Part shown: piece by piece, positions 15,001 to 28,900 of the stretch
How the letters are laid out: the number at the start of each line of letters is the position of its first letter
Position numbering within the stretch: the stretch's first letter is position 1
Origin: Onchocerca lupi
Taxonomy: Eukaryota > Nematoda > Chromadorea > Rhabditida > Onchocercidae
Length of the DNA stretch: 64,000 nucleotides
Assembly (NCBI GenBank): GCA_028564675.1
Contig: JAOVVO010000089.1
Coordinates: forward strand, 114,922 to 178,921
Reading direction: 5' to 3'
The notes under the pieces: generated by a model
What the model saw: only the letters and a program-made list of their open reading frames with translations
Databases searched by the model: none
What the model was told of the DNA's origin: nothing
Program-made: the position numbers and the translations under genes

Positions 15001-18000
15001 TTATTTTGCTCGATTGCATAGATAATGAAATAATGAAGCACTGACTCACCAAATTTTGGAAATAATCAAATCATACTAATTTTTGCAGTGAAGATGGTAG
15101 CAGAAGTATTCATTAAGAAATAAGCAAAAAATGATATGGTTAGAAAGCAGTTAAGGAATTGATCAAGTAGTAATAGTTGCTTGGTAGTGATTAGTACGGA
15201 AAATGAATTTTCAAAAAAAGTAAAATATTCATGACAAATGGGTGTCAATTTGATGAGCCAGTTACAAACTTGGCGGAGTTGTAAGCAGTAGAAGTTATTG
15301 AGCCAGTAAAAAAAATTTATTAATGCGGATGAAAAAAGAGGCAAATGGGCACATTAATTTTTTATAAAATTAAATATTGGAATTGAAATCATTGATGCAA
15401 TTTTTATGGTCTTAATATTGATAAAGAAATTAATTTCGCGGGAGTCTGTGATGAAGATAGATTTTAATAGATCCATAAAACGTTAAAGAAAATGTCTTTT
15501 TATAGATCCATAAAGCGCAAACATCTCATTTAGCATCATATATAGAAATGATATGAGTAGTTTCCGAAAATGAAGAATGGTATTGTGCTGAGTATGTAGG
15601 CTATAATTTCAGATATTAGGATTTACGAATTGTTTCCTTTGAAAAATTTCTAATTACAGCCATAAATTTTGATTTTGAATCAGAAATTGTTCGCAAATTA
15701 TTGTCATAATGCACAATATTGTCAGAGCGAAAAGAAATGAGAAAATTGAAAAGACCTTAATATTGCTCTAATTGAATTTTCTGTCAAAATATTCATCTAA
15801 AATTTAAAAAAAAAAGTCATCAGGAAGGGCTTGGCAGTTGGCGCGTATACAATTTGGTTAACGCGAGCATTTATGATTCTCACATTTCCTCTCTCATATC
15901 TGATCAGCAAAATTCTGGATATTTTCTTGGGTGAAGATACTCCAGTATACGACCGGTGCAAGTGAGTAATATTTCTAATAATTTGATTTGTCGAGGAAAT
16001 GCTTGGGGCTAAATATTTCAAGTCTAAACTAGCGTCTAATCTCAGATTATTACTTACACGGAGTTTCGTTACACATGAAATGCCTTGCAGTCTACGGCGT
16101 TATCACTTAATTTGAGCGAAAAATAATATATTATTTCTCATCACTGAATTTTTGGAAGGTGTTGCACATTATTATATTGAAATATCATCATTGAATAGAT
16201 GAAATAACTGATATGAAGTTAAGGCTGATAAATTTGATGAAAATGACTGCATGCGAAGAGAATCAAGAATTAGCAGCTGAATTGAAAATAGCTGTTGGTG
16301 CTATGGAAATAAGCGAGAAAACTGTGGGTGATGTACTAACTAAAATTGAGGTATTTCAGCTGAATATTAATTTCGGTCACTGGAACCTAAGTACTCATTC
16401 TTTTGCATCTTTAATTCTTTAATTAGCATTGTAATTTTGATTCAAATCGTGTTTCGCTATATTCCAGGACAACATTTGAAATCTTCTTAGGAGATCATTT
16501 GGAAAAAAAAAATTAAATCTCATTAAGATATTTATATAACAGGACGTATTCATGTTACCAGAAGATATGGTCATCGATGCAACAGCAATTGTCGAAATTA
16601 TGAGACGTGGCTATTCCAGAATACCGATCTATGCAGTTAGTTAAGATATTTTAACGATTCATGGAAGAAAATTCGTTTGTCACGATGACCAAGAAAGAAC
16701 ATTTTATTCATATGTATTGTTTTCAATTGAATCCCTTTCCTACCTTGTGAATTCCTAACTATCTCTATTTTATAGTTTCCTTACTTTCTAGTTCAAGGTT
16801 TCGTTCATACTTCGATATTTTTATAATTTTTTCTTCATAATCTTAAATGAGAGAGTCAGCAAAAAGATGTTAAAGATATTAAAAATCAACCAATTTTGCT
16901 CACTTTATTTACTACTTTATTCCTTTTTCAGATATTCAATTTACTTTATTTCACTAATTTTTGTTATTTTGATTTCCTTCTATTACAATTTAAATAAATC
17001 TTTATTAGTATGAATTTCATTAGTGAATTTTTATCATTTTAATGATAGAGCAATTCAAGTTATTCTGAATATACTCAGGATGACGATCGGAACAACATCA
17101 AAGCTCTCCTCATGGTAAAGGATTTGGCTCTGATCGATCCACGTGATAATTTCACCGTCAAAACAATTTGTGAATTTAATCAATATCCATTACGATTTGT
17201 AAAAGCAAACAAGCCGTTGCATTCTATGCTTGATGAATTCAAAGCAGCAAGTTATCTTAATTGAAATTTATCTAAATTATTCATTTATCATTTTTTATGC
17301 ATTTTCAAAACAAATCTGTTGAAAGTACACTGATTTAAATTATAACAATCCGGTTTTTCAAATTTACAGGGTAACTATCACTTGGCTATTGTTGAAAATG
17401 TACCCAATATATACAATCGGAAAATAAATCGACAGACAAACAATCTACTTGGTATTGTGACGCTAGAAGATATTGTAGAGGAAATTTTGCAAGCAGAAAT
17501 TATTGATGAAAGTGATTCAGTTATTGATAATACATATAGATCAAGAAGAAAACATGTTAAGGTGAATAGTAGACTTCCATTCTAATAACTACTCAGTATT
17601 TGTAACTACTCGGTATGTAAAGCATAACTGATAGTGGTGAAAAAATAACAAATTTGTAATCGATTGGTAATTTTTGTAATCATATTTGTAATTCTTTTTT
17701 TAAAAGGAAAAGAACAATCACAACTAATGCGACATATGCTATTTAGCGAAATCATTTATTGGGCAGATTAAAATTTTAGGAACCAGGTTTCACCAAAATT
17801 CTAACAAGTGAAGAATGCAGTAAAGAATTATCGGTACATATGGAACAGATGACAATACATTTCTTGCAACAACATCACGTAATATTCAGTGATGAGTACG
17901 TGGAACCGCGAGCTTTGGCTCATTTGCTCAAGCGTAGTATCAAACAGGTAAAAAGTTTGCTTGCTAGCGATGTTAATCTGAAACAAGAAGTTAATTTTTG

Positions 18001-19678
18001 TATTTCATTACTATCATTCTGCTGGAGTTTCACTTTTCATGCATATTGAAAAAATTTTAAAAATTTCTTGCATTTACCATTGAAGGTACGATTGCTTTCT
18101 GTTGAATTTTACTGTCTTGCAGATTGATATGTCCTACTCACCACGAATAACAGGTTATTCGGCAAAGCAACGTGAAACGGTACCTATATACTGCATGAAT
18201 GAACCAGCATTTCGTTTTGTTGTAATTCTGGAAGGCCGTGCTACTGTCAAATTGAGAAATGTAGAATATTTTATGAAATTTTGCAAAAGTTTTGTTGCCT
18301 GAAATAAATGTATAATATTGATCAAGAAATTAATACTGATATCTCTTAATGTTATGTGTCTACCGAACTATCAAGTCAAACTAGGAGGGAAATATTTGCT
18401 TATCTTAGAAATAAAAGTATAGATTGCAGATGGAATTTGAAGCTGGTCCTTGGACATCGTTTGGAGATGAGATTTTGGATCAGTTGGATGAACTTGTCAA
18501 TGGTAATTTGGAAAACGATGAGAGAGATTTTAATTTATCAGGTAATAAATATTGCTGAGCAATACGATAACAAAAAATTTGTTTAAGCTATCATTAATAT
18601 TTGAAGACTCAAAAAATGATTTACTAGATAAGTTTGAAAAATATGAATTGTTAAGGAAAACCTTCTTTTCAAATCCAGCTAGTTTGCTTCCAGATGATTC
18701 CTGATTAATCAGAAATCTATTGTTCTTCCGATTCTTTCTATTACACTCACTCATTTAATTTACTTTGCATGGTATTATTATATCGTATAAAATTTATTTC
18801 CCGTTATTACTGAATAACAAATTAAAAATGCCGATAAGCAGAACCGATAAAATCCCTGGCTTGCTGCCAGACGGAAATGTCATGTGTCATTTTAAGTAGC
18901 ATCACAAGATGCATTGAACTTTAATATATTCAGACTCAAAATCGCAGTTGATTCATTCAATCCAGTTCAATCCGGATTTCGATCTTCTCGTAACAGATTT
19001 CTGCCGATTTTTTCATCTTACGGTATCTGCCTATCTGAATGCTATCAAAGTAACTAAAATCGCTCGTGCAGCACGGTATACTTTTATTTTTGAAATGTTT
19101 TGAAATAGTATTGATTAGTGAGTGTTATTCAATTGGAACTGCAGAAGAAAAACTCTTGATGACACTTTGCTTTACTGCTGATAATTTACCCAAAGTATTA
19201 GAATTCAGTTCTACCCTTCTTCAGTAATCTCATATTATGAGGAATAAATTCAGATTGTTTAAATGCATCAAAGTGATCCCTAATTCAGGAATGAAAAAGA
19301 TTCTGTTGGATCGCTGCTCAAAACATCACTATGTTTAGGAAGTTCATCGCAATCGAGATGCATATCCGAAATTTTTACAAGAAAAGAGGTACGAATGTTT
19401 GCGTTGCATTATTGTTAAATAGATATTATCATTTAAATTGCTCACTTATTATATGAGGATTCGTGATAAATATTGTCTATGTAGTATCAGTAATTTCGTT
19501 GCCCAGAAGAATAAATTAAGCCTTAAAAGTCATCGTAGAATAAATGATATTTTATAGTCATTCAGAAACCCGAATTCTTTTTCTATTCCTTTTTTTTTTG
19601 TTTTACTTTTTTCAGTATACCATTACTAGCACTTTCTTTTTTAAGAGATTTGAAGAAATAATAGATAACGTTAGCTAA
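12086..19678 (+). CDS. CNNM/ACDP-family Mg2+ transporter-like protein (17 exons)
   Basis: Exons: 12086-12178, 12323-12420, 12838-13026, 13149-13227, 13502-13679, 14230-14443, 15824-15961, 16224-16350, 16543-16635, 17049-17246, 17370-17561, 17780-17947, 18123-18260, 18430-18541, 18934-19075, 19289-19388, 19616-19678. The product is 773 aa. In order: an N-terminal hydrophobic signal or anchor (1-25); an extracellular domain to about 150; a DUF21 transmembrane domain at about 170-345, with the hallmark FSGLNLGLMAL and GEIIPQSIC; a CBS pair at about 350-520 (RGYSRIPIYA, LLMVKDLALIDP, LGIVTLEDIVEEIL); and a cyclic-nucleotide-binding-homology domain at about 565-720 (MEFEAGPW). CNNM proteins sit in the plasma membrane and mediate or regulate Mg2+ efflux; C. 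elegans has several paralogues. The length fits the family. Oddities are a GC-AG intron at 17247-17369 and a mitochondrial insertion in intron 2. The last exon is the least certain. The gene appears intact. Confidence 0.93.
12455..12641 (-). pseudogene. NUMT: nuclear copy of part of mitochondrial nad1
   Basis: This segment is C/A-rich on the + strand, unlike its surroundings. Read on the - strand it gives a nematode NADH dehydrogenase subunit 1 frame, including CRVGPNKVGYFGVLQAL and DGFKLLKKEQ, followed by hydrophobic residues. One TGA falls where the invertebrate mitochondrial code reads Trp. The G/T-rich sense strand is typical of nematode mitochondrial genes. The piece covers only about 60 codons and lies antisense within intron 2 of the CNNM-like gene, so it is a non-functional transfer. 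The edges are approximate; similarity stops near 12641 and fades below 12461. Confidence 0.85.
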
Positions 19679-21000
19679 CTCCTTATTTTGCCGAAAATTC
19701 CAAAACGAAAACGAATTGCATCAGTGGGAAAATTGCGAACAACAGAAATCCCGTAAAAAAAAGGATGAAAAAAACAGTGCAAATTGATGTGTCAGCCTAA
19801 ATATATATCATTTCTATGAAAACATAAGCTCTTTGATTATGGCAGGAGTATCTTTTTGCAATTTCCAATGTTAAATATATTTGTGCACTTTAAAATTAAT
19901 TTTTCGCAAGATTTCAGAGTTCGAAATCAAGTTTTGATGATGCAAGCAACCCGAAAAGAATATTTGTAAAACGTCGTTCAAACAGTGATTTCGGACGTCA
20001 GTACTGAGACTAACTTATTTGCATTCAACTGCTTAGTAAATAGTTGCCTGTTTTATCTTGTGACCCTGAATATGGCTCAGTTTTGCATTCTGTGATCTCA
20101 ATTGGAAATTAACACTTTTTTTGCTTACCATCATTCAAAAAAGTTTCGAAATTGACAAACAATTTCTAAAAAGTCCAAAACCTCAATTCTGAATTCGGAT
20201 AATTTTGACATTTCACATTGTCTTTTGTTATCGATGCATAAATACATTCAAATTTTGTTTATACATAAAATAATCTGAATTTGACAAAAGCTTAAATTCA
20301 TAACCAAAGAAACGTTTTTTTCTGATTTCATTTGCCTTCAAAATATATAATTCGGTTGAAGTTATTCCATTTTTTCTCAAATAACGGACTATAAATATCA
20401 GAAATCAGTCCTTAATTTTTTTTTTCATTAACGCTTATTTAGTTTTTAATCTCCATAAAATCAAAAAAATTAATCAATCAAAAAATTACAGAATTTGTTG
20501 CAATTCAGGAAATTGTAATTTTCACTTTCAAATTTCGGAAACTTTGCGTTTCGCTTTTTTTAAAACCTATTATTGCTTCAGTCCCGAAATTTTTCATTGC
20601 TAGAATACGATTTTTAAATCTACGAAAAATTTTTTCAATTTGAATCTTTTTTTGGAAATTTTCCTTTTATTTTCTAAATACTGCGACTGTTAGTTTCAAA
20701 ATAGAAAAATAGATCTTAAGCTGCTTAAAAACAAACCGATGTTGTCAGATTTCACTTGCCAAATAATCAAGTTGGTGTATTTGGTATATTACTAGCTAAA
20801 AGAAAAAAAGAGCATTCAGAGGTAATGAATAAAGATCAGAAATTTAAAAATTTTGGTAAATTTGAAAATGATTTTCAAAATTTTTTGAGAATCGTTTTTT
20901 AAGTTTGCTACAGTTCATTGATACGTAAAACATACAGATGATTAATCGTGCTCACGATAAATTCGAAATCAATCATCGATTGCTTTTGCGTGTGTATTAC
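19679..21000. other. 3' flank and intergenic spacer
   Basis: AT-rich sequence after the CNNM-like stop codon. It probably carries the 3' UTR of that gene and the missing last exon(s) of the minus-strand gene that follows. I could not identify a convincing exon or polyadenylation site. Confidence 0.4.
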
Positions 21001-22653
21001 CTTTTTGGAAAGTCTGCAATGGTGGTAGAGCGGGTAATTCTCCATCTGGTGCATTGTTGGCTCCTGGTGGCTGATCAGATGATTTAGGTTGTTGCTTTGC
21101 AAACTGAAATTATTAGAACTATTATTTCATTAATTGTATAATTATAAAGATTTTTTTTCCAAGTTCAGTCTCAACCAATCTAAACCTCCATATAACTCAC
21201 GTATTTTTGCTGTTCAAATTTTACCTTAAGAGTATTTCGAATTTCATTTTTGAAAACATAACATGCGCAGCAACCAATGCAAGCGCATGCAGCCGCGTGA
21301 AAAAAGCTCGAACATATCAGAAATAAAAATAACCACTGTCTGCAAAAAATTTGTTCAATGTTCTTTAAATTCTCCGACTGTTACTTTAGAAATCATTTTT
21401 AATCTTTTGAAGATGCAATCCAAAATTATTCATTCATGCTTTCTTTCTCTTTAAAGAAAAATATGCTAACATCATAATTTGATCTAAATCGGCGAAAAAT
21501 GTCAATAAATCGCGGACTATATCTTTGGAGCCAAAAACCGTGTCTGCCGTATTATTTAACACATGGCTTAGTAATAAAAGATCTTGGATCAGAGCCTGTT
21601 AATCAAATCATTTATGAATTTATAAAAATAAGACGAAAATTTAATCAAGCAAACTTATGTCTAAAACAGTGAAGTTTTTGAATGTGATATGAAAAAAAGA
21701 AAGCCAGGTCGTAAAAGAAATGTTTACGTTCTGCTTATTAATGGCAAAATAATCTTTCATCTTAGTGTCTGTTTTGAAATATTATAGTCTATAAATTTAA
21801 ATGACACCGTCAACAGACAGTTGTGATTAGAGTTATTAATAGTGCTAGTTTGCATCATTAGTCTCTTGCTATAATAAGTAGTTTGTTAGTCAATTACTGC
21901 AGTAAGTAAAATATTGGTCAGTTACTAAATAAATTAAAATACTTTAAATAAAGCTATTATTTTGGTTCATAAATGAATTATTACTTGATCAAAATTTTTT
22001 TGAACTAAGAGTAATTTAGGATGTGAATTGAAATAATCAGTTTAAATCAGTTTATTATTGAACTCAAGAAACTATACACTTTTTTGATTTTTCAATTTGC
22101 AAAGAATCATTTGTAAATTGCCTAGATGCACTAAACAGATGAAGCAATAGTGATTCCGATCCATCACTGAGTGTCCCACAAAATTTAATTGGAATTTATT
22201 AGACTATTACAAGCTTTGTTAATAATCGAAAAGTTTCTTAGTTTAACTTCTCGGTTGTTCAATCCTAGAACATCTTAAAAAGTTCAGTGAAGGAAAGGTT
22301 AAGTGATGGATGCAATTTTTTATCTTTGATTTTTCTATTAATGAATTAGATAAAACTGAACTTCTAGACAGAAAAATACTCATTTTTCAAGATCTTTTAA
22401 AAAATCTTACAGGCTTACTAGGATCGCTGATTTTTATATCATCATCATAAAACGGAATTAATTTATAACGTCGCTTTATCGGTTTCATGATAGGAGTTTG
22501 TCCATCGATTAGCTCGATTATATCTAACAAACAAACGATAGTAGTAATTAAGACCCACAGTTTACCTGCAAACCAACGAACATACAAATGAATGGATAAC
22601 TTCAGTGAAAGATCAACGAGAATCGTCAATGCCCACGAAAGGAAGTATTTTAC
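21001..22653 (-). CDS. Partial membrane protein gene, unrecognised
   Basis: Two minus-strand exons join in phase 0: 22411-22653 (81 codons) and 21001-21103 (34 codons plus 1 nt). The first carries two hydrophobic helices separated by a short loop (YFLSWALTILVDLSL and LWVLITTIVCLLDII), then a basic stretch (IKRRYKL) and an acidic one (YDDDIKISD). The second is polar and Pro/Gln-rich (QQPKSSDQPPG), as in a cytoplasmic tail. An exon upstream of 22653 must exist because the acceptor opens with Val rather than Met. A downstream exon must follow the donor at 21001. Neither was found. The donor alternative one step earlier does not fit the phase. Function is unknown. The exon structure is moderately secure. 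Confidence 0.55.
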
Positions 22654-23375
22654 CTGTGGAAGAGAAAGTCATGCGAGTCGACTAGTTGCTAAAATAAAAA
22701 AGAAATGAATGCAACTTTCAATACTTCTCACTATTTATATATGCTGAAATTTGCATATTTTATTCGTGTATAAATTGAGCATAATTCTGTTTATGATATA
22801 TTGTGAAAAAAATAGAATTCGTTCAAAACGAATCGGAAGCGAAAAATATATAAAATTGTGTTAATTTTTAACTGCTTTCATTATTTCAAAATTCATTGAC
22901 AAAAATTGGTGATTTGTTATATTATTTACGAGGAGGAGTCGTTTTGCATCAACGGTCAATGTAACGAAAAGACTTGCTTCGCAGGATTTTGAACGATAGA
23001 AGCTGAATTACAGAACTTTTTGAAAAAGAGGAAAGTAAAATTTTCAGAAAAAAAATTCTTTGAAGAAAAATGTTAAAAAATCAACATCTTGATGAAGTGA
23101 AGAAGAATAACAAAATCAAAAAACTGTTTTTTTTACCGATTATAGTAAGTTATTTGCAAAATTCATACTCTGCTAAAAAATAAAAGTCAAAGTGATATTG
23201 CTCTTCGCAATAATACAATTTAGTGAAATATGAACTATCAAATTTTTTTCTATAGATGGCATTAAAAAGAAAAATTCCGTCAGATTAATTAATAAAAATA
23301 AATGTGAAATTGAAAAAACATGGAAATTCATATTAAACTAAAGCGTCTTCAAAATGAACACAACTCAAGATATGG

Positions 23376-24108
23376 ATGTACGTATTATTAGTGTTGTTCT
23401 TGATTGCAACGATGGTAATTTGTATACGTGGCCTCAATGATTATGGATTCACGCTAGATTCAATCCCAAATTTTTTTCTTATTATTGTGCTTCTGATTGT
23501 TTCAATCATTACTGTGTTCGCTGTTACAACCGAACGAAAACTATTTATTACACCGCTCATTGGAATGATTGTTAGTTGATGATAAAAATCGCAGTTTTTT
23601 AAAATAAATCTTGACAACTCATTAGTTTTGAAATATTAAAAAAAAGAATTCAAATGTAGTTCTTTCAGTTTTATTTCTATTTCTTGCAAAATTTCACCAA
23701 AATTCAATATTTGAAAATGTTCATGGAAATTAGAAATATTTCATATAATAGTTTTAGAAAATTATGCTTCACCATAATACAAAAATTATAGATAACGTCA
23801 GCTATATTAACTTCATTTGTATTCTTCTATCGAATCTACGTCCTTAAACGAGATAGTGAAAAAGGTGATACTACCTTTGTTAAACTCTCATATATGCTAC
23901 ATTATTTGTAAGTGTGAAAGTTGATATCCAATGGCGGTAATCCAGTAACTATCATTTTCAGCCAAGATTTCTCCTACATAGATTTTTTAATTTTATAGCT
24001 TCGGAATTGTTTTTGCCAGCAATTACATACGGTATCATATTGGCACTGTATGGATTCGCTTATTACATAATAATTTCTTGGAAAGGAATTTTTAGAAAAG
24101 GAGACTAA
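23376..24108 (+). CDS. Small four-helix membrane protein, 3 exons
   Basis: Exons: 23376-23570, 23792-23907, 23967-24108, giving 150 aa. Four hydrophobic segments are visible: MYVLLVLFLIATMVICI; FFLIIVLLIVSIITVF; SAILTSFVFFYRIYVL; and ITYGIILALYGFAYYIII. A polar loop (KRDSEKGD) follows the third, and the C-terminus is short and basic. This is the layout of small nematode tetraspan families of unknown function, but I see no signature that names one. The third acceptor is ccaag at 23966, chosen because the two other nearby acceptors put a stop or a polar frame into the last helix. It lies divergently from the preceding minus-strand gene with about 0.7 kb between, so they may share a promoter region. 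Confidence 0.7.
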
Positions 24109-25992
24109 AAATAAGGTAAAACAATAAAGATTGACGAAATTATTCCAAATAAATAATATAGATAATCGGTAATCTTTGAGATGTTTTTGTCACTAATTTT
24201 GAAATTTAATTTAAACTGATTCTGAAAAACTTTTTTTTGGAAATTAGTAAAACCGAGTATTTACAGAATCGAATAAAAGTTGAAAGGCTTTTATGAGGTA
24301 TGACATTTGAGAAGATCAAATCAAATTTTAAGAATAGCGCTTAGTTTCAGATGGTTGAATTTATTCAAAAATCATGTTATGTAAAAAATTCTATTAACAT
24401 GGAGTGGATGTAATGTTCAAAAGGAAAATTAACTTCTCTTGCCTTCCTTTTCCACCAAAAAATATGGAATTTGTGAAATCAGATGAAGCCATATACTGAA
24501 TGTTTTTGTTGTTTTGTTTTTAAGACAATAAAAATATTTAACAAAACATAAGCATAACAAAAAGTCCTTCTTAATGCGGTTGATTATTTAACTAAGTTAG
24601 ACTTTATATATCTTCCATACGAAATAGCAATTTCTAATTACCTGTAAATGAAAGAAATTGATCGTGGCTTATTCCAGCATGTTTCATTTATAAACGAATG
24701 AATATGTTTTCATATGGATTGAGTAATTTAGAATGAATATTTGAATTTGCTTATAAGTTGGCTCAAAGTTTGCTTATTTTGAAGGCAAAATAAATTATAA
24801 TGTTACATTTCCAGCTATAAAAAAATTTTCTTTTGTAACACTTAGTCAAATGCTTTGCAATTCTAATTAATATTGAGCCCAAGTAATTCCCAGCTATCGT
24901 ACGATTTATATGCAAAGCATAATTTCCATCAAAAGAAAAGCAAGGGACTAATTTTTTTTTAACTTACCATAAATGAATTCAAAACAGGAAAAGAAAAGGC
25001 CGAATCTTGTTAGTGTCTATTTTATTTTTGTTCTTTTAGTAGCAAAATAATATTTGACTAGAAGCGATATTTTAGGAATTGCTGAATTGTCTAAAACATC
25101 TAACATCAATTTGATATCTCATTGTAACTTTATCGCTTAAGTAAAAATACTCCACAAAATTCGGAAGTTCGAAAATGATCAGAAAGGGCTGATTGAAATT
25201 TATGATGCAAGAAAGATGTTTTGTTGAGATAATAAATTTCCTCTACTACACTTAAAACCATGAATTTTCCAAAATGCTGTCGAAATTATATGAATGAGGT
25301 TTAGTAGGATTAATCACCGTAAATGTTTAGTTTTATGTGAAAATGGTGCAGATCCGAGATACTCAAATATTGCATCAAAATTTTTAATTTCGGATCGCAA
25401 GAAATTCGTACAAACATCTTGAAATATATAAGCAAAATGATAGTCGCAATCATTATTGCATCAGTTTTATTATTCAACATCGATTATAAAATAATTCAAG
25501 CATTAGAAAATATCCAAATAAGAAGATATGGGATTCTAAATTGAAATTCTTTTTTAGTTCAAAAGTCCAATTTAGGAATCTGAAATCAAAGTACTTAATT
25601 TTCACAACTAATGCATTATAATGAATTAATTCACTTGCTATCTTTGTTTCGCACCGGAAATTCCATTCTTTCCAATTTTGAATTGTTCTATCCAGCGCAA
25701 CAATAGGAAGAAATTTATAATTAAAAAAGGAAAAAAATATTTTCGCAATTCAAGGTAATGCAACTGATGCGATATATTTGCGGGAATGGCACAATCTCCT
25801 GCAAGCATATCCCAATTCACTCATGGAATAATCTTTTCTCTAAAAAATTCATATGTAGAAAATATGCTAAAAGAATCTATAATTGGCTTCTAAATGAAAT
25901 GTTCGAAAATAAAATTATCGAATAATTTTTTTTTTTTTTTTTTTTGCCAATTTAATATATGTATTATCATTTCACTGTTTGACACTCTTCCT
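24109..25992. other. Intergenic stretch without recognisable gene
   Basis: AT-rich sequence ending in a run of about 19 T (25926-25945). Open frames here, such as one at 25638-25820 on the minus strand, have no splice support and no coding-like composition. Confidence 0.5.
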
Positions 25993-28900
25993 TTATTTTT
26001 TCTCATCCTGCATTTCAGCTGGATTTTCTTCCGATGACCAGTCAATTTCATCATGTTCTGATTGGGTGGTCTGTTCGAAACGAGCTTCCAGAATACCTAA
26101 ATGGAATCTACAGTTATTCTATGATATCTAAGGTCATTTCATATTTCTTTTAAAATAATTTACCGGAAAGTAACAACATTGAATATAATGCTGAAAATAT
26201 AAAACAATGCAAAATAAATCAGATCAGCTTTTATTTCATTTTCTATTAGTTCAAGTTATTAATTTCATATTCATCTTAATTTATATTTTCATCCTTCTTC
26301 AGACTCAATTCTAACAATGGTTTTAATAACAGTACCCTGGAATAATGCAGTAAATCGAGACAATTCATATATGCCCAAATATATTTCAAAATAATATTGT
26401 AAACTATTAACATGTGACGATGAAGTCTTTAGGATGATTTGAGAATTTGTAAACTAATTTTGCAGTCATGTGCTGTGTTTATTTTTTATCTGACAAAATT
26501 TTCAGGATGTAAAAGGAATTGAAATTATGTTATTATAAAGTAACATCATAGATTTGTACTTGAAGTCAAATCAACTTTGTGATGTCAATATTTTTTTATA
26601 TTTCTTGTCGCATGAAGTTACTTCAATGATGATAAAAAAAAAATCACTATAAATCATTTTGCGAAAATTTCAGGAAAATTTTATATTCAAGAAGATATAG
26701 AATGATGGGAAAAATTATATGAAGGAATTCTAAAAAGTGGTTCAATATATCATTTAGAAAACAAAAAAATAATAAAAAAAAGGCTTCATACGACAAAAAA
26801 AAAATTATTTCAGATTGATTATTTTGTTTAGCTTATAGTTTCATTGTTGTTTAATTCTTGGTGATAAAAATCCCAATAATACTAAAGATAGTTGGAAACA
26901 GATGAGAATGATTTTAAAAAAAAATAATTTTACTTAAAACAAATTATCAAAATGCGTAGATAATTTGTTCATGGCTAATTTCGATAAGCATATAATTTTT
27001 GATTTCGGAAAACATTTGCTTTTTTGTTAGGAATACTACTGCCAAAGTATATTTTTTTTCTCCGTATCTCTACATAGGAATTTCATTCAAAAGATTTGCC
27101 AATCAGTAATCAATTCATTAATGCTTCTGGTAACAACTTTTTGCTTTTTATATTTATGCTATCTCAAAATCTTCTTGACTATAACTTCAAATCTGCTAAA
27201 CCATCAATGCCAACGGAGCAATTGGATGGTACATTTCCTCGTAGCAATTCTTGGTACTGATATTCTTAGAGACGGAACACATGCAGAAAATATTTTCTTT
27301 CAAAACCAATGACAAGAAAAATTCAAAGAAAAATCTTCTTGATGAAAGTATTTTTACGAAGTCCGAAATGATATTAAATTAATTAATTACAAATGAAATA
27401 ACTTCAATGAAAAAAATACATCGAAATACTGGATAGCTTTTTGTGAAAAATCAACTAACCATCCCATGCTGGCATTGTTATAATTTCGTTCCTCGCATTT
27501 AATAGATTACCGCTTACCTCACAATGCTTCTAAAATGTGCACGTTCGTTTAAGATACTTTAATAAAAAGAAAAAAAATATATCTCAAAAAAAAACTTGCT
27601 GCAATATTTCGAGTAATATTGTTTTGTCAAGGTTTTTATGATAGCTTACCGCAGTTGCCAACGGTATGATTATTTTACGCCAGTGGTATCGAAGATTTTT
27701 CCACATGAATAAAATAATTGCAATCCAAATGAATACTGGTATTAACATCCAGTAAATAATCAACATGAAAATCCATATTCTGCAAAAATCACTTTTTTTA
27801 TCTTTATTCATATGAAATAACAATAGATTGATTAATAATTAATAAAAAGTGCTTCAAAACATAATTGAATGAATGAGACGACAAACATGCTGCCATTATC
27901 AGTTTGGTTGTTGATCATCTGAATAGTTTTTGCAGCATATTTCAAGCAATTTAATTTTGTTGCGATATAACTAAAAACAAAAAAATGAAACTGAAACGAA
28001 AAATTCTCTGAAATTTCAAATGTTGGCTTCCTCTCTTTCTTGCATTTAAAGCAAATTTATTCATGTTTCCTGCCATGATCATTATTATCCTAATAAATCA
28101 ATACTGATTTAGTCTCAGTGATACTTCAAGCTCAGAATTATTTTGCTGTGCATTCTTTTTCTTTTTCCAAAGGAATTTTCTAATTATCATATAGAGAAAA
28201 TGATATAATTAAATTAATGATATATATATTTCGAAGCTTGTTAGTGATTGATGAAAAATGAACAAACACATTCATATCATTCAACTCATGAATTGCCACA
28301 GTTGTTATCATACTGGCAACAGTATTGTCAAGTTTTGTAAATATTCGAGTAGCTCCCAAATATGCTGGTTCTTCGATTTGCCGTTTTCGACGTTCTTTTT
28401 TCTTTATAGCTATATTTTTGGGGTTATCACTGATTAGTTTTTATAATTATAAAAGTAAATGCTACTTTATCTATACTGTGCGCCATTGGGAATCCTGAGC
28501 TCAATCTCTTTAACTACTTCGATGAGAAAATGCAATGTTTATAAATGCAAAAAGCATTGTGGAACGTATTCCTGAATATTTTAAACATTTATGAGTAGCA
28601 ATCACCATGATATGCTTCATGAAAGGAATCGTATTATTATTCATGCAGCGCGTCTTCGACTATTCATCAGATGATATCTTGATCTGATGAAGAAATTTGT
28701 GACGCTGTGGGATTATATTGTTGAAAATAAATACTATTTACACATTGAGTTTAAAAATTCTTGATAATATTTTGATTTGATTTTCTGATGTAGTTCATCT
28801 AATTTTTGCATTCTGCCATCCTCGATTTTTGACATCATATTATTGACCTAAATTGCATTGAAATCATTAATACTGATAAAAGATGCAAGTATTTTGCATT

